From Nissolia schottii (Eukaryota; Streptophyta; Magnoliopsida; Fabales; Fabaceae), in NCBI GenBank assembly GCA_003254905.1, contig QANU01001756.1:1-64000 (forward strand): DNA of 64,000 nt. The letters run 5' to 3'. Numbering within the stretch: position 1 is the stretch's first letter; every line of letters starts with the position of its first letter. This document shows positions 60,155-64,000 of the stretch, one piece after another. Position numbers and translations under genes: made by a program. The notes below the pieces were generated by a model that did no database searches, was not told the DNA's origin, and saw nothing but the letters and a program-made list of their open reading frames with translations.

Positions 60155-62350
60155 TGTAACATCCCGATTTTTTTCCTTACAAAGATTTCGCATAATAAAT
60201 AAATAAGAATAAATTAATAAGATTGGAAAATTTAATCATTAACTTTAATCTTTAATATATTAGCTAAAAATAGTAATTAGGCGATTTCGTAGACTCTTGT
60301 GAGGTCCGAATCGATTTCCGGTTACTATTAAAATTTAATTACGACTGAAGGGAGTTTGTAAAATACACTAATATGAAAATAATTCATGAATGCCCAAATA
60401 AAATTAAATAAGTAATAAGGAAAATTGATGGGTCATTACTGTATGTCAGGAATACTTTTCGGACAGCCGTACCTAAAGTACCGAGACTGCGAACAACAAA
60501 ACACGATCAAACATGATCAAAATTGTACAAGGGAGGTCATCCATATCCCCTGCCACAGTTGGCAGGGATATTTTCATACATATGTATAGAATATATTACT
60601 ATATAATATAATATTAATAGTGAATAGTAAAGATAATAATATAATACTAATATATATAATAAATATAATATATATGTATATGTAAAAGCGGTCGGGGGCT
60701 GCCTATATATACCCCCCCGAAGCCAATCTCCTTTATCCCCCTGTGCCATTTTCTTTCTCTGTTCGGTTAGTTTTGCTTTCTTTGGTGTTCCGTTCGTGCA
60801 CTGCTGTTACGCTGCCGGACGCTGGAAAAATAGTAGAAATCACCCTACCGCGATTAGGGATTTTTCTACATCACTTCTACCGTTTCTAAACTGGATTTTG
60901 AGGTGGGTATTCCGACTACCACTGTCTATGTGGTTTATTATAATATTTTCTGTATGTTTATATGAAAATATAATGTAGTAGACTTTATGTGAAAAATATG
61001 TTTGCTATAAGGAATATATGATTTTAGCATTTTTGAGATTAGAGAAATATAATTATATTTGTGTTATTTTATGTGCTTATATTCGTGAAACTAATTTCGA
61101 AAATATTATGCGAAAATATAGAGGTTAAACTGTGAAAATGATTTTGAATAGTTCTGGGTTAGGAAAATATAACTGTGTTATGTTTTATGTTTTATGTTCT
61201 ATGTCTTATTATCATGCATCATGAGGATAGATCACTAGAAATTGCCATGTAATATTTGACGAATTGAACATAGGAAATAAAGGAAAATTGCTAAAGAAAA
61301 GATAAGTGTAAGACGGTCAATGGTACGAAAGAAAAAGGAATGAGTGACAGGAAAAAATGGCAAACGGTCCACTTTCGGCTTAGCCCAAAGGAAGGCGGCC
61401 CCTCGCCACCCGGTAAGGGGGTGGAGTCATGTTACCTCGAGAAACAGGCAGAAAAGGCAGGTCGTACACCGTCATGCGGGTCAACAGGCTCGGGGTGTAC
61501 GAAAAAGTATGGACAGACAGAACACACCAAAGGAAGTGTGGACAGAAAGAACGTGTGAGAGAGCTTTGCATGCATGAGATATGTGATGAATGACTAAGTG
61601 TTTAAGTATAGATGTGTACTATGCACTACGTTACGTACGCATATAACGGTCAGTAATAGAAAGCGCGACAACCTAGAAGTAAAAGAAAGATTAGGTTCCC
61701 CGATCACCTAGTAAAGTAGATAAAGCTACTCAAGACCTAGGCCAAATATAATAAACAGTAGGAAGTCTAGTATGTATGACCACTTAAAGACCTCTTGAGT
61801 GGCCTGGAGGATAACCGAGAAAATGAACGTTAGGTAACGCCAAGGAACCCCATTGAGGACTAAGTGTTCTTACCCCCACTCGGTTATGGATCCATCTGTG
61901 CAAAGTGAATGGATTGATGAGCGAGATGACGGTAAATTGTGGATGGATGCAACAGGACAGTTCCAGGGCATGAGCAAAGTGACGATGTTCGTGGTAGAGC
62001 GATAAATATTTTGGATAATGATCTATGACTTCTATGCTTTTTGTGTAAATACTTAGTAGTATGCCAATGTGTAATGACGTGATGGACCTTGATTGTAATT
62101 ATCTACATATATTATTCTAATCCTATATTGGTTATCATTAGCGTTTGTTATATGTTCTGATAATCACGCACGGCTCCTAATTTATAAAATGATAAAGCAC
62201 ACGAACGATTTTCAAATGGATCCATATTTTCGCGTAAGAGATATTTGCAAAGGTAAACGTAAGGGTTAAAGATAACCCTACACAACAGATAACAACCATG
62301 TGAGCATTGCTTACTACCATGGAGGTAGGCAAGTTAGCAGGGGTGTTACA
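60155..62350 (+). mobile_element. probable solo LTR, 2.2 kb
   Basis: Begins TGTAACATCCCG and ends AGGGGTGTTACA, with near-matching 5-bp flanks ATATC (60150-60154) and GTATC (62351-62355). The segments on either side join into sequence matching the uninterrupted copy at 62571-62613, which confirms an insertion. A TATA box CTATATATAC lies at about 60701, followed by a GC-rich start region. No gag or pol is inside, so it is most simply an LTR left after recombination. The open frames inside (such as 61344-61577) are not recognised. The strand is by TATA orientation. Confidence 0.72.
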
Positions 62351-62613
62351 GTATCCGTCGTGTAAGAGAACTTCTTGGAGACATCGACGAATGTTTTTGA
62401 TGCCCCGGACATTCTTTCATGGAGTGACAATTCTCTCACTTTTATTCTTTATTTTCTTTCAGGGATCACAGCCACCACGAGCTGAGAATAATGATGGTGG
62501 TACTAACCAACGCATAGATGCCTTGACTGAATCGATTCAAAACCTGAGAGACACCTTGACGAGAATTGATGCTGGTATCCGTCATGTAAGAGAACTTCTT
62601 GGAGACATCGACG
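62351..62613 (+). repeat. continuation of copy 1, then copy 2 of the transcript-like segment
   Basis: 62351-62395 completes copy 1 (CGTGTAAGAGAACTTCTTGG). 62425-62458 is an intron end (TTTATTTTCTTTCAG). 62459-62613 is copy 2, with GSQPPRAENNDGGTNQRIDA, LTESIQNLRDTLTRIDAGI and RHVRELLGDIDE. A tandem duplication of this segment therefore predates the LTR insertion. Confidence 0.6.
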
Positions 62614-62614
62614 A

Positions 62615-63200
62615 ATGGCTTTGCTTGCCAAGAACAAAATGCCATTTGTTGTTGGCACACTTCAACGACTTGTTGGTGACCATCTTATCATGGCTTATTA
62701 GGATCGAATTAACAACATTGTGTGTTCTTGGAACCTCAATTAAGTTAGCAAAGAGATCTCTGCAAGCATCATCACACATTCCACTGCTCCTGAAATTTGG
62801 TAGGATTTGTAAGATTGGTTTCAACAAAGGAATGGTCCAAGGATTTTCGAGCTCAAGAAATAATTGATAACGATTCAACAAGGTTCGTTGTCAATCACTC
62901 AATTTTTTACTAAATTGAAGATCTTATGAATTGAACTTAGTGATTGTCATCCATTGCTTTTGTGTAATTGTGAGGGAACTCGCCAATTTCTGAGATTTCT
63001 TGAAACTGAGTACATGATTTGCTTATTGATGGGATTGGATGATTCCTATTATGCCATAAGGGGACAAATTCTCTTAATGGATCCCATCCCATCGATTAAT
63101 AGGGTGTTATTCTTGCTACTGCCTACTGCAAGAAGAGAAGTAGAGCCACATTAGTGCTCAGAATGAGTCTTAGGTATCATTTGTTGTGAAAGGTGCTCAG
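62615..63200 (+). pseudogene. gag: copia gag pseudogene
   Basis: MALLAKNKMPFVVGTLQRL, MAY*DRINNIVCSWNLN*VS, KEISASIITHSTAPEIW, then WFQQRNGPRIFELKK, SLSITQFFTKLKIL and CLLMGLDDSYYAIRGQILLM DP, the ordered gag blocks of copia. In-frame stops and shifts occur throughout. Confidence 0.82.
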
Positions 63201-63833
63201 GATTTTAAGTCTAAACTAGTCCCAGAAGACACACTTAGGTGTTTCAACTGTAGGGTTCTTGGACACACCAAGGATAGGTGTTTCAAAATCATAGGCTACC
63301 TTCCACATTGCAAGAAAGGAAAGAACAAGTCCAATTTAGCAAATCAGGTTCCTGATACAGTGGTTGCTTCCTCATCTAAAGGTGGCTTTATGCAACTCAT
63401 GGTTGCTCAATATCAACAGCTCCTTAGTTTGCTTTCTACTCAAGACATTGTTGCCTCAAAATCAAAGGTGGACAATTATGCTCAGGGAAATTCCCAAGGT
63501 ATTGTCTCCTCCACTTTAGATCATTTAAATCTAGGCCATGTTCTGTCTATTTTGGATGATCTCACTGAATCCAAAACTTCACACTGGATCTTGAATTCTG
63601 GAGCAACTAGTCACAATACTTATTCCTCTCATCATTATATGCCAAAAATGATAGTTTCAAATTCCTTTTTGTCACTTCCTAACAATCACAGAGTGAGAGT
63701 TAAGTCCATGGGTACTGTTTCATTGTCTAACTCTCTCTTATTACACAATGTGCTATACATTCCCACTTTTTCACATCAACCTCATTTTTGTTTATGCATT
63801 ATTGAAACAGAATCCTTACGCAGTTATCATTAA
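63186..63833 (+). pseudogene. gag-pol: copia zinc knuckle and protease (215 aa frame)
   Basis: The zinc knuckle CFNCRVLGHTKDRC keeps the C-X2-C-X4-H-X4-C pattern at about residues 19-32. A Ser/Gln-rich linker follows, then the protease block SHWILNSGATSHNTY. There the catalytic Asp of the usual D-S/T-G triad is Asn, so the protease should be inactive. The frame shifts after HNVLYIPTFSH at about 63770 and another frame carries on with RASLLERLYVFKD toward the pre-integrase region. Confidence 0.85.
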
Positions 63834-64000
63834 CACAAACATATGCTTCATACAGGATCTCAGCAACCTATCGGTGATTGGAAGGGCTAGTCTCCTTGAA
63901 CGTCTTTATGTCTTCAAGGATACTCAGCATCCAAGGAACCTTGCTCTAGAGTCAAAGTCATCATCTAATTCTTGTAATCTCATGTAACTATTGTAGCAAA

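Larger units (their letters stand above)
62614..64000 (+). mobile_element. 5'-truncated copia remnant (gag and protease), runs off the window
   Basis: Starts abruptly with gag codons MALLAKNKMPFVVGTLQRL and continues beyond the window. No LTR was found on the left side. Family differs from the other three copia copies. Confidence 0.75.

Overview
The window is plant nuclear DNA, very probably from a legume and most like soybean (Glycine). The case rests on spliced plant genes, AT-rich gene-poor spacers, four separate Ty1/copia elements or remnants, Ty3/gypsy, LINE, hAT, MULE and Stowaway sequences, and best recall matches to legume proteins. Species assignment is inference; no search was run. 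No bacterial gene, tRNA, rRNA or CRISPR array was seen.

Only two intact host genes can be supported, both on the minus strand. The first (25039-27143, 4 exons, 202 aa) encodes the nascent polypeptide-associated complex alpha subunit. The second (34909-44728, 17 exons, 1648 aa) encodes an SPT6-like transcription elongation factor. Its exons were rebuilt from GT/AG borders and keep one reading frame throughout. It has an acidic N-terminus, a helix-hairpin-helix, an S1 domain, tandem SH2 domains and a Gly/Trp-rich tail.

The rest is mostly mobile DNA. 1505-3547 is a complete small LTR element with a 5-bp target duplication. It has no gag or pol but carries a sense fragment of a coclaurine N-methyltransferase-like gene. 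10547-11576 is a Pack-MULE with ~230-bp TIRs and a near-perfect 9-bp target duplication, carrying an AP2/TOE-type transcription factor fragment. 12599-18450 is a full-length, mutated copia element (minus strand, perfect 5-bp target duplication). 20061-21819 is a 5'-truncated copia. 22565-24605 is a LINE endonuclease remnant split by a hAT element (23449-24249, perfect 8-bp target duplication). 27676-27914 is a Stowaway MITE just upstream of the NAC gene. 28290-33456 is a mosaic of gypsy and other LTR sequence. 33461-34173 is a broken Pack-MULE holding a PRA1-family fragment.

45149-47150 is a ~1-kb tandem duplication containing a hAT-like end. 47657-54427 is a decayed Tnt1-like copia with both LTRs. 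57893-58243 looks like a decayed Shaker-type potassium channel fragment. 60155-62350 looks like a 2.2-kb solo LTR inserted in a duplicated, intron-containing transcript-like segment, which is itself fused to a truncated copia gag/protease running off the window end.

The main theme is gene capture. Three unrelated host gene fragments (methyltransferase, AP2-type factor, PRA1) sit inside three different short non-autonomous elements within about 33 kb.
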